A DNA stretch of 64,000 nucleotides from Mesorhizobium mediterraneum (GCF_002284565.1 NZ_NPKI01000015.1:1-64000), one strand, 5' to 3'; positions 17,842 to 27,553 are shown, counted from the stretch's first letter. Program-made: numbers and translations. Notes: generated by a model not told the origin, from the letters alone.

Positions 17842-18267
17842 ATGGCCGACAAGACACCTGAACCCGGCTCCGAAGAGGCGATCCGCGCTTACAAGACCAT
17901 CCTGTCGCAGGTGATCGACCAGCGCCCGTCCGGCATGCGCCAGCGCCTCGCCGACGCGCTCGGCAAGCACCGCAGCTTCGTCACGCAGATTTCCAGCCCG
18001 GCCTATTCGATCCCGATCCCGTCAAAACATTTGCCGGCTATTTTCTCCGTCTGCCATTTCAGCCCGGCCGAACGCGACCATTTTCTTGCTGCCTACCACC
18101 AGGCGCATCCGGGAAAAATGTCGGTGGCGTCAGGCATGCGAAAGACGCGGCATGTCTCGCTGATCGTTCCCGATTTCGGTGACGACAAGCAGAACGCAGC
18201 ACTCGACCGGGCAGTCAACGATTTCATCCAGAAGATCACCAGCATAGCCGGCAAGGGCGGGACATAG
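17842..18267 (+). CDS. Small HTH-like protein within the dha operon
   Basis: A 141-residue protein that I cannot assign to a named family. Residues about 32-55 (GMRQRLADALGKHRSFVTQI) look like a Cro/C1-type helix-turn-helix. SPAERDHFLAAYHQAHPGK follows. It sits between enzyme I (nine bases upstream) and dhaK, and is probably co-transcribed. A regulator binding the half-sites at 8653-8723 is an attractive but unproven role. A structural partner of the kinase is another possibility. Confidence 0.6.
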   Translation: MADKTPEPGSEEAIRAYKTILSQVIDQRPSGMRQRLADALGKHRSFVTQISSPAYSIPIPSKHLPAIFSVCHFSPAERDHFLAAYHQAHPGKMSVASGMRKTRHVSLIVPDFGDDKQNAALDRAVNDFIQKITSIAGKGGT

Positions 18268-18301
18268 TCGCGCCGCGCCTGGCCATTTCGGGAGGACGGT
18301 C

Positions 18302-19288
18302 ATGAAGAAATTTCTGAATTCGGTCGACACGGTGCTGACCGAAAGCCTCGATGGTTTCGTCGCCGCCCATGCCGACATCCTTGTGCTTGGCGACGAGCAT
18401 AAATTCGTCCGCCGTAAGGTGCTCAAGCCGGGCAAGGTGGCGCTGATCTCCGGCGGTGGCTCTGGCCACGAGCCGCTGCATGGCGGGCTGGTCGGGCATG
18501 GCATGCTGGACGCCGCCTGCCCCGGCCAGGTGTTCACCTCGCCGACGCCGAACCAGATGCTGGCCGCGGTAGAGGCCGTCAACACCGGCGCCGGCTGTCT
18601 GTTCATCGTCAAGAACTACGAGGGCGATGTGATGAATTTCGATATGGCCGCCGAAATGTCGGAGGGCGTCGTGCAGATGGTGACCAATGACGATGTCGCC
18701 GTCGAGAACTCGTCCTACACGACCGGCCGGCGCGGCGTCGCCGGCACGCTGGTGGTCGAGAAGATCGTCGGCGCCGCGGCCGAGCAAGGCATGGCGCTGA
18801 AACCATTGAAGGCGCTTGGCGAACGCGTCAATGGCGCGACGCGCTCTATGGGCGTGGCGCTGACCAGTTGCACCGTGCCGGCGGCCGGCAAGCCGACCTT
18901 CGATATCGGCGACGGCGAGATGGAGTTCGGCGTCGGCATTCATGGTGAGCCCGGCCGCCGCCGCGACACGCTGAAGAGCGCCGATGCCATCGCCGAGGAG
19001 ATCTGCCTGGCGATCCTGGGCGATCTCGGCGACCGGGCGAAAGGCCCGGCGCTGCTCTTCATCAACGGCTTCGGCGGCACGCCGCTGATGGAGCTTTACC
19101 TGATGTACAACAGTGCCCGAAATATCTTCGAGAATAACGGTGTGACGGTCACCCGCTCGCTGGTCGGGTCCTATGTGACATCGCTCGACATGGCCGGCTG
19201 CTCGATCACGCTGACCATGCTCGACGACGAGACGACCGCCTTGTGGGACGCACCGGTGCATACGGCGGCACTGCGCTGGGGGATGTAG
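18302..19288 (+). CDS. dhaK: Dihydroxyacetone kinase substrate-binding subunit DhaK
   Basis: A 328-residue subunit that binds dihydroxyacetone as a hemiaminal through a His. That His is residue 214 in GVGIHGEPG. GGGSGHEPLHGG near residue 50 and KNYEGDVMNFDMA are conserved. Ribosome site GGGAGGACGGTC precedes the ATG. It is the last gene of the operon and a hairpin follows. The product, dihydroxyacetone phosphate, enters glycolysis/gluconeogenesis. Length and motifs are fully normal. Confidence 0.95.
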   Translation: MKKFLNSVDTVLTESLDGFVAAHADILVLGDEHKFVRRKVLKPGKVALISGGGSGHEPLHGGLVGHGMLDAACPGQVFTSPTPNQMLAAVEAVNTGAGCLFIVKNYEGDVMNFDMAAEMSEGVVQMVTNDDVAVENSSYTTGRRGVAGTLVVEKIVGAAAEQGMALKPLKALGERVNGATRSMGVALTSCTVPAAGKPTFDIGDGEMEFGVGIHGEPGRRRDTLKSADAIAEEICLAILGDLGDRAKGPALLFINGFGGTPLMELYLMYNSARNIFENNGVTVTRSLVGSYVTSLDMAGCSITLTMLDDETTALWDAPVHTAALRWGM

Positions 19289-19330
19289 CGCGGCCAAACA
19301 CGGCGCTGCCGCTTACCATCAAAAAGCAAG

Positions 19331-19353
19331 CCCGCTTCGATCTGCGAAGCGGG
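19331..19353 (+). terminator. Hairpin after dhaK
   Basis: CCCGCTTCG pairs with CGAAGCGGG around a five-base loop, 42 bases after the dhaK stop. Only a short ACTTT follows, so it is a plausible but not ideal intrinsic terminator for the dha operon. Confidence 0.6.
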
Positions 19354-19455
19354 ACTTTGCAAAGACGCCCCCAAAAATAATCGGTGACAACGCTGTCATG
19401 CGCCACGCCGAGCATTGTCAGACCAGTTTGGTGGATTTAGGCACAATGTTGCTTT

Positions 19456-19472
19456 CCTTACCTTTGGTAAGG
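19456..19472. promoter_or_regulatory. Short perfect palindrome CCTTACC-TTT-GGTAAGG
   Basis: Seven-base arms flank three T residues, 32 bases before the small gene at 19505. It could be an operator or part of a promoter region. No match to a named site was recognised. Confidence 0.35.
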
Positions 19473-19504
19473 TAAGGAATCCGGCGGGTTTTGGGAGGCG
19501 GAAC

Positions 19505-19621
19505 ATGCGTTACAATTGGGATCGGGCTCCGACGGGGTTCGAACGTCACCGAAAGGCGCTCGCCGCCGCTTTGCTGATCGCCGGCGGGGTCGGACTCGTG
19601 CTCGCGGCGCTGCCGCTCTAG
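19505..19621 (+). CDS. Small single-helix membrane peptide (38 aa)
   Basis: A 38-residue open frame with a basic N half (RYNWDRAPTGFERHRK) and one hydrophobic helix (AALLIAGGVGLVLAALPL) at the C terminus. A strong ribosome site GGGAGGCGGAAC precedes ATG 19505. No family was recognised. The good ribosome site and clean membrane-helix pattern support a real small protein; function unknown. Confidence 0.5.
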   Translation: MRYNWDRAPTGFERHRKALAAALLIAGGVGLVLAALPL

Positions 19622-19680
19622 AACCAATCCGAATAGGGCAGTCGAGATGGCGTCGAGGATGCCTGGGCGTAAGCGGGCTT

Positions 19681-20472
19681 TCAACGCGCCTGTCCGGTCA
19701 CGGCGATAAAGCGGCGGTCCCGTCCTTCAAATCCCTGACTGAAGCGTTGCACGAGCACGGCTAGCACTGCCGATTTGCCATCCGGGGTGAACGCATAGGA
19801 TTCCGACAGGCTGTAGGAGGTCGGGCAATTCCTCGAGCCGGGCACGGCTTTGTCCTCATGCAGCAGCTTGAACGGCTTGCCATCCTGTCCCTGCAGCGTC
19901 AGGCGGAAACCGAGCGCCTTGCCGGCCGTGGCGCCTTGCTGCGTCCCGTCGAAACTTGACGAGCAATCCGTCGTGCTCTCGGCTAGGGTCTGGTCGAGCT
20001 GGATGGTCGAGATGCCAAGCTCGTCATAGCTCGTCGAAAGCCATTTCTGCGAAACCTGCTCCAGGCGCGCAATGTCTTGGTAACCGATCATGTCGTCGGG
20101 AAAGGTGAATTTGTCCACGGCCGTCCGTTAGCCGCGCGGCGCGATGGCATATCGGGCGAGCAGAGGTGCCGCCTGCGCGGCTGCCTGTGCTCTCGCCTGC
20201 TCCAGGGTGAGCGTCGCCTCTTCCGACTCGTCGACGATGTGGATGGGCTTGCCGCCGACGAACTCAGCGGTGCGCGTGTCGATGATGTCGATCTCCGACC
20301 AGCCCGAATCCGAAACACCTACATCGAGCGTGCCATATTGCTCGAAGGCGAAATAGTTGCCGTCCGGCGAAAAGCCGATAATGCGCCTCGCCGCCGCATC
20401 GCCGGCCCGAGCGGCGGAAGCGACCGTCAACAGCACAGCCGCCAACACGGCAACCTCGCATCGCGACTTCAT
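19681..20472 (-). pseudogene. DUF2259-like secreted protein gene interrupted by one in-frame stop
   Basis: The N-terminal part (114 residues from ATG 20472) has a signal peptide ending near SAARA and the segment GFSPDGNYFAFEQYGTLD. It stops at a TAA (20128-20130). The C-terminal part (145 residues) continues in exactly the same frame after three codons and contains SYAFTPDGKSAVLAVLVQRF and FEGRDRRFIAVT. Both halves resemble DUF2259 predicted secreted proteins, about 250-260 residues long. One base change (for example CAA to TAA) would explain the break. It could be a real null allele or a sequencing error. No frameshift is needed. Confidence 0.7.
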
Positions 20473-20617
20473 TGCGCCTTGCCCCCCATTATGACCCTAG
20501 ACCATCATGCCGCGTTTTGCGGCCGAGGCGAGGTCGCCAAAAGACGAAATTGCACATGCTTGCAAAAACAGCATACGCTATTTCAAAGACAGCAAACATT
20601 CCTGGGGAGGAAGCTGG

Positions 20618-22525
20618 ATGGCGTCACGCTACCACGAGGTCTATGACAGCTGGAAACGCGATCCGGAGAAATTCTGGGCGGATGCGGCCAAAGCCATCGA
20701 CTGGTTCTCACCCTACGACAACGTGTTCGATCCGAATGCCGGCGTCTACGGGCGCTGGTTTGGCGGCGCCTCCTGCAACACCTGCTTCAACGCCGTTGAC
20801 CGTCACGTGACGGGTGGCCGCGCCGATCAGATCGCGCTGATCCATGACAGCGCGATTTCAGGCACGATCAAGAAATTCACCTATGCCGAACTGAAGCGCG
20901 AGGTGGTCGCGCTGACTTCGGTGCTGAAGAACCGCGGCGTCCAGAAAGGCGATCGCGTCATCATCTACATGCCGATGGTTCCGGAAGCGGCCTTCGCCAT
21001 GCTTGCCTGCGCCCGCATCGGCGCCGTGCATTCGGTGGTCTTCGGCGGCTTTGCCTCGCACGAACTCGCCACGCGCATCGACGACGCCAAGCCGAAGCTG
21101 ATCATCTCCGCCTCTTGCGGCCTGGAGCCTGGGCGCGTCGTCGCCTACAAGCCGCTGCTCGACAAGGCGATCGAGACGTCGCGGCACAAGCCCGACGCCT
21201 GCCTCATCCTGCAGCGCGACCAGCTGCGCTGCGAGCTCAGGGAAAACCATGACATCGACTATGCCGACGCCGTCGCCCGCGAGCGGGCCGCGGGCGCCAA
21301 TGTCGACTGCGTTCCGGTGCTCGCCACCGACCCGCTCTACATCATCTACACGTCCGGAACGACCGGCCAGCCCAAGGGCATCGTGCGCGACAATGGCGGC
21401 CACATGGTTGCGCTGAAATGGTCGATGGAGAACGAGTTCGGCGTCAAGCCGGGAGAGGTGTTCTGGGCGGCTTCCGACGTCGGCTGGGTGGTCGGCCATT
21501 CCTATATCGTCTACGGCCCGCTGCTGCATGGCTGCACAACCGTCATGTTCGAGGGCAAGCCGGTCGGCACGCCCGACGCCGGCACCTACTGGCGGGTGAT
21601 ATCAGAGCATGGCGTGGTCGCGCTGTTCACCGCGCCGACCGCCTTCCGCGCCATCAAGGGACAGGATCCCAAGGGCGAATTCGTCCCGAAATACGACCTC
21701 TCGAAATTCCGCACGCTGTTCCTCGCCGGCGAGCGCGCCGATCCGGAAACCATCAAATGGGCGGAGCAGAAGTTGCACGTGCCGGTGATCGATCATTGGT
21801 GGCAGACCGAGACCGGCTCGCCGATGACGATCAACCCGGCCGGACTGGGCCTGTTGCCGGTGAAATACGGCTCGCCCGGCGTGCCGATGCCCGGCTACGA
21901 CATCCGCGTGCTCGACGATGGAGGTCATGAGGTCGAGCGCGGCACGCTGGGCAATGTCGTGGTCAAGCTGCCGCTGCCGGCCGGCTGCCTGCCGACGCTG
22001 TGGAATGCCGATGACCGGTTTCGCCAAGCCTATCTCGACGAATTCCCCGGCTTCTACAAGACGGCGGATGCCGGCATGATGGACGAGGATGGCTATTTGT
22101 TCGTCATGGCACGAACCGACGACATCATCAATGTCGCCGGCCACCGGCTGTCGACCGGCGCCATGGAGGAGGTGCTGGCCGCGCATCCGGACGTTGCCGA
22201 ATGCGCCGTCATCGGCATCGCCGATCAGATGAAGGGCCAGGTTCCGCTCGGCTTCGTCGTGCTGAATGCGGGTGTCGACCGCGATACCGGCACTATCGAG
22301 ACCGAGGTGGTCACCCTGGTGCGCGAGCGCATCGGCCCGGTCGCCGCCTTCAAGACGGTGGTGACGATCAAGCGCCTGCCAAAGACGCGCTCCGGCAAAA
22401 TCCTGCGCGGCACCATGCAAAAGATTGCCGACAAGGAAGAATGGACTATGCCGGCGACCATCGACGATCCGGTCATTCTCGACGAAATCACCGCAGTGCT
22501 GAAGGGACGCGGGATCGGCCTGTAA
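20618..22525 (+). CDS. prpE: Propionyl-CoA synthetase PrpE
   Basis: A 635-residue acyl-CoA synthetase of the acetyl-/propionyl-CoA type that makes propionyl-CoA from propionate, ATP and CoA. The AMP-binding loop is YTSGTTGQPKGIVRD; later motifs are WWQTETGSPM and the catalytic Lys segment TRSGKILRGTM, the usual site of regulatory acetylation. ATG 20618 follows a strong GGGGAGGAAG. A longer frame from 20507 lacks a ribosome site. The DNGGHMVALKWSM segment favours PrpE over Acs. No other propionate genes are nearby. Confidence 0.9.
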   Translation: MASRYHEVYDSWKRDPEKFWADAAKAIDWFSPYDNVFDPNAGVYGRWFGGASCNTCFNAVDRHVTGGRADQIALIHDSAISGTIKKFTYAELKREVVALTSVLKNRGVQKGDRVIIYMPMVPEAAFAMLACARIGAVHSVVFGGFASHELATRIDDAKPKLIISASCGLEPGRVVAYKPLLDKAIETSRHKPDACLILQRDQLRCELRENHDIDYADAVARERAAGANVDCVPVLATDPLYIIYTSGTTGQPKGIVRDNGGHMVALKWSMENEFGVKPGEVFWAASDVGWVVGHSYIVYGPLLHGCTTVMFEGKPVGTPDAGTYWRVISEHGVVALFTAPTAFRAIKGQDPKGEFVPKYDLSKFRTLFLAGERADPETIKWAEQKLHVPVIDHWWQTETGSPMTINPAGLGLLPVKYGSPGVPMPGYDIRVLDDGGHEVERGTLGNVVVKLPLPAGCLPTLWNADDRFRQAYLDEFPGFYKTADAGMMDEDGYLFVMARTDDIINVAGHRLSTGAMEEVLAAHPDVAECAVIGIADQMKGQVPLGFVVLNAGVDRDTGTIETEVVTLVRERIGPVAAFKTVVTIKRLPKTRSGKILRGTMQKIADKEEWTMPATIDDPVILDEITAVLKGRGIGL

Positions 22526-22625
22526 AGACATCTGGCCATCGACAGCGCGCCGGTAGCCAATTGGCTATTGTGCAATGCAGCAAATCGCCATACAGTTTTG
22601 CCGGGGCGCCCACCGACGATACGGC

Positions 22626-23705
22626 ATGGCTCAGCAAAAAACCACATTTGGCGGCGTCGACATTCTTCGATTTCTCGCCGCCGTCCTCGTGATGTTCTAC
22701 CACTACGGTTACTGGGTGTGGGCCTTTCCCGCCGGCGTTTCGGCACGGGCCACCGGCGGCATCCCGCCGCATCCGGAACTGGAGATGCTCGGCTCCGGAT
22801 GGGTCGGCGTACAGGTGTTTTTCGTCATCAGCGGCTTCGTCATCGCCTTCAGCGCCGAAAACTCAACCCCCTTGCGGTTTTTCGAGGCAAGGGTGAAGCG
22901 GCTGGCGCCGGCGGTCTGGATCTGCGCGCCGGTCACTGCGGCGGTGCTGCTCCTCGTCGGCCTCAGCTGGCCGACGGATGCCGTGAACCGGCTCGTTCGC
23001 ACGGCATTGTTCGTTCCCTACTCCCCCTGGGTCGACAGCGTCTATTGGACGCTCGGCATCGAGATTGCCTTTTACGCCGTCGTCTGGACCTTGCTGTGGC
23101 TGGGCCGCTTCCATCTGATGGAGGTCGTGGCCATTGTGATCGGCATGGTCAGCACGCTCTTCTGGTGCCTGTATTATCCGCTCGACTGGTCGGCCTTTGC
23201 CGAGACGCGTTGGCTCGCCCTGCTGCTGGTGCATCATGGGTGCTTCTTTGCGACGGGCGTCATGATCTGGCTGATGCGCTTCAAGGCGGTGACGCCTTTC
23301 CGTCTTGTCCTCTGCGCGCTGTTTCTCGTCGGCTGCGTCCTCCAGATCGCCAGTTCGGTCGATGTTCACACCGTGAAGGTCGAAGAGCAGATGCCATACG
23401 CGCCACCGATCGTCTTCTTCCTCGTTGCCATCGCCCTGATGGCATGGTCGTTGCGGCTCGACCTCTCCTGGCGCGGCTGGCGCCGGATCGGCCTGATGAC
23501 CTACCCTCTCTATCTGATCCACGATGTCGTCGGCGCTGCCATTCTCGGCGCCCTGATGCGTGCGGGAGTGCCATATCTGCTTTCGGTGGTCATCGTCGGG
23601 GCGACCATGGTCGCCGCGAGCTGGCTGATTGCGATCGAGGCCGAACCGCGAATCCGGCTTCTGCTCGACCACACCATCTTCCGCTATCGTCTCAAGGCGG
23701 CGTAA
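22626..23705 (+). CDS. Acyltransferase 3 family membrane protein
   Basis: A 359-residue O-acyltransferase of the OafA/ExoZ type with about ten hydrophobic helices. The first conserved part reads DILRFLAAVLVMFYHYGYW, including the catalytic His. GVQVFFVISGFVIAFS and RLAPAVW follow. Such enzymes add acetyl or similar groups to surface sugars. It lies at the edge of the EPS locus and could be the ExoZ equivalent. ATG 22626 is the family-typical start; an in-frame ATG at 22575 adds 17 residues. Neither has a clear ribosome site. Confidence 0.85.
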   Translation: MAQQKTTFGGVDILRFLAAVLVMFYHYGYWVWAFPAGVSARATGGIPPHPELEMLGSGWVGVQVFFVISGFVIAFSAENSTPLRFFEARVKRLAPAVWICAPVTAAVLLLVGLSWPTDAVNRLVRTALFVPYSPWVDSVYWTLGIEIAFYAVVWTLLWLGRFHLMEVVAIVIGMVSTLFWCLYYPLDWSAFAETRWLALLLVHHGCFFATGVMIWLMRFKAVTPFRLVLCALFLVGCVLQIASSVDVHTVKVEEQMPYAPPIVFFLVAIALMAWSLRLDLSWRGWRRIGLMTYPLYLIHDVVGAAILGALMRAGVPYLLSVVIVGATMVAASWLIAIEAEPRIRLLLDHTIFRYRLKAA

Positions 23706-24012
23706 CCGCCGGCGTGTCACGCCGGTTCGTGGCTGCAAACGTGCTGCTGTGGAATGTGCGGCGCGAAGCATGGTGCCCACGCTCTTTGCAAGTGATGAGC
23801 CCTCTTTCCTACGTGTCGACCGGTCGCGGCGCGGTCAAGCGAGGCGATCGACCCACGCATAGGACATCATTCCCGTCGACACTGTCGCTTCATGCCCAGC
23901 CGCGGATCATTGCCTTGCTCGAGGGCATCCGTGTTCGCTCACGCCGCATCAGCCAGCATCGGCCTCGCCGCACAGGACGACGATCCGCTCAACATCCATT
24001 CCTATACGGGCC
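23706..24012. other. Non-coding gap between convergent genes
   Basis: The region lies between the ends of the acyltransferase and exoP genes. A short hairpin with 7-base arms (CCGGCGT and ACGCCGG, 23709-23725) follows the acyltransferase stop and may help termination. Nothing else was recognised. Confidence 0.5.
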
Positions 24013-26385
24013 TCAGGTATTTGCCTTCGTCCGCGCTTCCGATTTTTCCAGATAGTAGCTCGAATACCTGTCGAAAAATTTCTCCGAGCCGCCGATCGAT
24101 CCATACTTCGCCAGCTTCTTCAGATCGACCTTGTTCAACACCACGCCGACGATCTTGTTGGCGATGTAGGATTCCGAACTCAGTATGGATTGCACCATCG
24201 CGCGCGGCGTGCGCCCCCACTCGGTCACGAGCACGAAGCCGTCGGCAAGCGGAGCAAAGGCCTTGGCATCGACCACGGGGCCGAGCGGCGGCAGATCGAC
24301 GACGATGTACTCGAAGGTTTCCTTGGCGTTGTCGATGAAACGTCGCATCCCGGCCGACGACAGAAGCTCGCTTGTGTGGGAGAAATGACCGCGCGGGACG
24401 GCCGGGACGATCGCCAGCTTGGTCTGTCGGTCGATCTTGCCGACGGACTGCCAGGTCTGCCCGCTCACCACCGCTTCCATCAGGCCTTGCTCGGCCTCCA
24501 TGCCAAGGCTGCGGCTGAGGCCGGGGTTGCGCAGGTCGCCGTCCACCAGCAGCGTTTTGGAGCCGTTGGCGGCAAGCAGTCCGGCCAGATTCGCCGCCAC
24601 GGTCGATTTGCCCTCGCCGGGAAGGACCGAGATCACGCCGACGACCCGGCTGCCTTGCCCTTCCAATACGACGTCGAAGGCAATCTTGGCGCTGCGGAGC
24701 GTTTCGGAAAACATCGATGCCGGGGCGTCGATGCTGACCCGCATGCGCGCGCGTCTTTCGGCGGCCGACGGTGATTGGGCGGTTTTGACATCCGCCTGAC
24801 CGTCATCGTTCTTGGCGACCTTGCTGCCAATGACTGGCAGGTAGCCGAGGAATTTGAGGCCGACGCGATCGCGAACGTCCTCACCGGTCCTGAAGAACCG
24901 TTCCCTGAATTCGTTCAGGCCACCGACCCCGGCCCCCATCATCAGGCCAAGCACAAGCGAAAGTCCCAGCACGATGGACGTGCGCGGCGTTGCCGCCGAC
25001 TGCGGCAGCGTTGCGTCCGAGATGACGCGGATCTTGCCGACCGGGAAGGATTGCTGCTGGGAGGCTTCCTCGTACCGGCCAAGGAACGTCTGATAGAGTG
25101 TCGAGAGCGCCGTTGCCTTCTGTTCCAGTTCGCGCAGCTTGACCTGCGACTGGTTGTCGATGGAACTCTTGCCGGCCGCTAACGCGACATTTGCGCGGAG
25201 CGCCGTTTCGCGCGCGAGAGCGACTTCGTATTCGTTGCGGTAGCTTTCGGTCAATTGCTTCAGCTCGCCGAAAATCTGCGCCGATATGTCGGCCTTTTCC
25301 TTGGCAAGTGCGACCGCCTGGGGATGCTCGGCGCCGAAATTGGCTTCGACGTCCTGCTGCCGCTTGGCAACAGTGAGATAGCGGGTCTTGAGCGTTGAAA
25401 TGACCGAGTTGCTGGGCTGGTCGGCGGATATGGCGGCATCCCTGAATGCGTTGTCCGAACCGCTTTCGACGATCGACTTGTATTGTTGGTAGCGGGCGCT
25501 GGCGCGGGCGGTATCGGCCTGCGCCTCAATGAGCTGGCCATTGAGGTCGCCCAATTGCTTGTCGCTGATCAACTGGCCGTCGTTGACGGCCAATCCATGT
25601 TCGGCCCTGAACTTCTCGACGGCGAGCGCCGCTGCCTGCGAACTTTCGCGAAGCTCCGTCAGCCGGCCTTGCAGCCAGACCGCCGCTCGCTCGGTCGCAT
25701 CGAAGCTCGCATCAAGCTGATCGGCGAGATAGGCGTCGGCATAGGCTTTGGTGACCGCGGTCGCAAGCACTGGATCCGTCGCTTGATAGGCGATGGAGAT
25801 CACATAGCTTCGTCCGATGCGCTCGGCTTGCACTTCGTTCTGCAGTTTGAGGATTGCGTAATCACGGCGTGACGAGGCGATCATCGCGTCACGCGTGGCC
25901 GGATCAAGCTGAGCAACGTCGGTGGTGCCCACGGCGGGGTTGGGACGGAAGTACCGGATCACACCGCGCACAAAGCCGGCGGCCTTCGACGCTGCCGACG
26001 TCGGAGGGTACAAGAAAGCGTCGTTCTGATCGAGCTTCTGCTTGTCGACGACCACCGCCGCCAGCCTCGCCGAGTGGAGAATTTCGATCTGGCTCAGAAT
26101 GGCGGAATCGGTCTGCATGCTGACCGACGCCGCGGAAACCTCGTCGACAACTTTGTTCAAGCCTTCGTCGATCAGAACGCGGCTCGTTGCCATGTAGGTG
26201 GGAGGCGTGGTCTGCAAATAAAGCACGCCCAGAAAAAGACCGATGGCGGCGCATGCCGCGACAACCTTTGCCTGCCTTGCTGCCATGCTGAGCAGGCGCT
26301 CGACATCGATGAAGTCTTCGGCGCTGACAGCGTCCGAACTCGGCAATGGTTTCCTCTTGTCGAGAGGAAAATTGGCATAATTCAT
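24013..26385 (-). CDS. exoP: EPS chain-length regulator/tyrosine autokinase ExoP
   Basis: A 790-residue bacterial tyrosine kinase of the Wzc/ExoP class. An N-terminal Wzz domain starts with a membrane helix (VVAACAAIGLFLGVLY), followed by a long coiled-coil periplasmic region and a second helix (TSIVLGLSLVLGLMMG). The cytoplasmic kinase has Walker A' in VLPGEGKSTVAANLA, Walker A in LLVDGDLR, and a C-terminal tyrosine cluster (FFDRYSSYYLEK). It controls polymer length and export with ExoF and ExoQ. ATG 26385 is preferred over 26409. It is the outermost gene on this side of the exo block. Confidence 0.93.
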   Translation of the reverse strand: MNYANFPLDKRKPLPSSDAVSAEDFIDVERLLSMAARQAKVVAACAAIGLFLGVLYLQTTPPTYMATSRVLIDEGLNKVVDEVSAASVSMQTDSAILSQIEILHSARLAAVVVDKQKLDQNDAFLYPPTSAASKAAGFVRGVIRYFRPNPAVGTTDVAQLDPATRDAMIASSRRDYAILKLQNEVQAERIGRSYVISIAYQATDPVLATAVTKAYADAYLADQLDASFDATERAAVWLQGRLTELRESSQAAALAVEKFRAEHGLAVNDGQLISDKQLGDLNGQLIEAQADTARASARYQQYKSIVESGSDNAFRDAAISADQPSNSVISTLKTRYLTVAKRQQDVEANFGAEHPQAVALAKEKADISAQIFGELKQLTESYRNEYEVALARETALRANVALAAGKSSIDNQSQVKLRELEQKATALSTLYQTFLGRYEEASQQQSFPVGKIRVISDATLPQSAATPRTSIVLGLSLVLGLMMGAGVGGLNEFRERFFRTGEDVRDRVGLKFLGYLPVIGSKVAKNDDGQADVKTAQSPSAAERRARMRVSIDAPASMFSETLRSAKIAFDVVLEGQGSRVVGVISVLPGEGKSTVAANLAGLLAANGSKTLLVDGDLRNPGLSRSLGMEAEQGLMEAVVSGQTWQSVGKIDRQTKLAIVPAVPRGHFSHTSELLSSAGMRRFIDNAKETFEYIVVDLPPLGPVVDAKAFAPLADGFVLVTEWGRTPRAMVQSILSSESYIANKIVGVVLNKVDLKKLAKYGSIGGSEKFFDRYSSYYLEKSEARTKANT

Positions 26386-26410
26386 CTTCGGTCCAATTCT
26401 AGTTTGCATC

Positions 26411-26510
26411 TAGAGCGGCGGCCCCTCAAGTCGAACTGTGCCGCCGCTCTATCTCTTGTTTGAGCATAGGATTTTCCCAAAACCGGTCTCCGTTTTGGGT
26501 CCGATGCTCT
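26411..26510. repeat. Two adjacent palindromes upstream of exoP
   Basis: First palindrome: TAGAGCGGCGGC (26411-26422) with GCCGCCGCTCTA (26440-26451). Second: GAGCAT with ATGCTC and CCCAAAAC with GTTTTGGG (26462-26509). They occupy much of the gap between exoP and galU. They resemble common rhizobial repeats and may shape the mRNA ends. Confidence 0.65.
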
Positions 26511-26656
26511 AGTTGGCAGGCGTTAGAGCAAGCTCGGGGGCATCAGCATAAGTGCAACGCAAGCTTCATGCCAGACACCGCGAAAACCCGGGCGGCCAAA
26601 CATATCGGCGTGTCTTGCGTCACCATTCATACGCTAATGCTCCCCAAAAATGGGCT

Positions 26657-27553
26657 TTATGCGGCTTCCACCCGGCGCTCATGCGACCGGACGAACTCCT
26701 GAAGCATCTCGAAGATCGGCCCCTTCATGTCGTCACGCGCCAGCGCGAAGGCGACATTGGCCTGGATGAACCCTTCTTTCGAGCCGCAGTCGAACATCCG
26801 GCCGTTGAAGGGCTGGGCGAAGAAAGCCTGGCTCTGCGCAAGGCGGACCATGGCGTCGGTCAGCTGGATTTCGTTGCCGGCGCCGCGCTGCTGATTGCCG
26901 AGCAGCGCGAATATCTCAGGCTGCAGGATATAGCGGCCGTTGATGTAGTAGTTCGACGGCGCATTGGCGGGAGCCGGCTTTTCGACCATGGCGGTCACCT
27001 CGAAACCCGAGCCGACATCCGCGCCGCAGCCGACGATACCGTATTTGCTGGTTTCGGTCGGGTCGCAGCGCTCGACCGCGATGACGTTTCCGCCAGTCTG
27101 CGCATAGAGGTCAGCGATTTCGGCGAGACATCCGCGACCGCCGAAGGACACCATGTCCGGCAACAGCAACGCGAAGGGCTCATCGCCGATGACCTCCCGG
27201 GCGCACCACACCGCATGGCCGAGACCTTGCGGCGACTGCTGCCGGATGAAACTCGTCGCACCGGCCACGGGAAGCAGGCTTTCCAGCGCCTGAAGCTGCG
27301 CCGTCTTGCCGGTCTGCTCCAAAGTCCCGATCAATTCGGGATGCAGGTCGAAATAATCCTCTATGACCGCCTTGTTGCGGCCCGTCACGAAGACAATGTG
27401 CTCGATGCCGGCTTCGAACGCCTCATCCACCGCATATTGCACGACAGGCCTGTCGACGACCGGCAGCATTTCCTTCGGCATCGATTTGGTCGCCGGCAGG
27501 AATCGCGTTCCAAGCCCCGCTACCGGTATGACTGCCTTCCTGACTTTCTTCAT
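26657..27553 (-). CDS. exoN: UTP-glucose-1-phosphate uridylyltransferase (GalU/ExoN)
   Basis: A 298-residue nucleotidyltransferase that makes UDP-glucose from UTP and glucose-1-phosphate. The nucleotide motif is [18 protein letters not shown] near residue 15; [12 protein letters not shown] and [12 protein letters not shown] are further conserved blocks. Its position among exo genes matches exoN of the succinoglycan cluster, which supplies the sugar donor for the transferases and for UDP-glucose dehydrogenase (37660). A cell may have other galU copies outside the window. Confidence 0.93.
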   Translation of the reverse strand: MKKVRKAVIPVAGLGTRFLPATKSMPKEMLPVVDRPVVQYAVDEAFEAGIEHIVFVTGRNKAVIEDYFDLHPELIGTLEQTGKTAQLQALESLLPVAGATSFIRQQSPQGLGHAVWCAREVIGDEPFALLLPDMVSFGGRGCLAEIADLYAQTGGNVIAVERCDPTETSKYGIVGCGADVGSGFEVTAMVEKPAPANAPSNYYINGRYILQPEIFALLGNQQRGAGNEIQLTDAMVRLAQSQAFFAQPFNGRMFDCGSKEGFIQANVAFALARDDMKGPIFEMLQEFVRSHERRVEAA

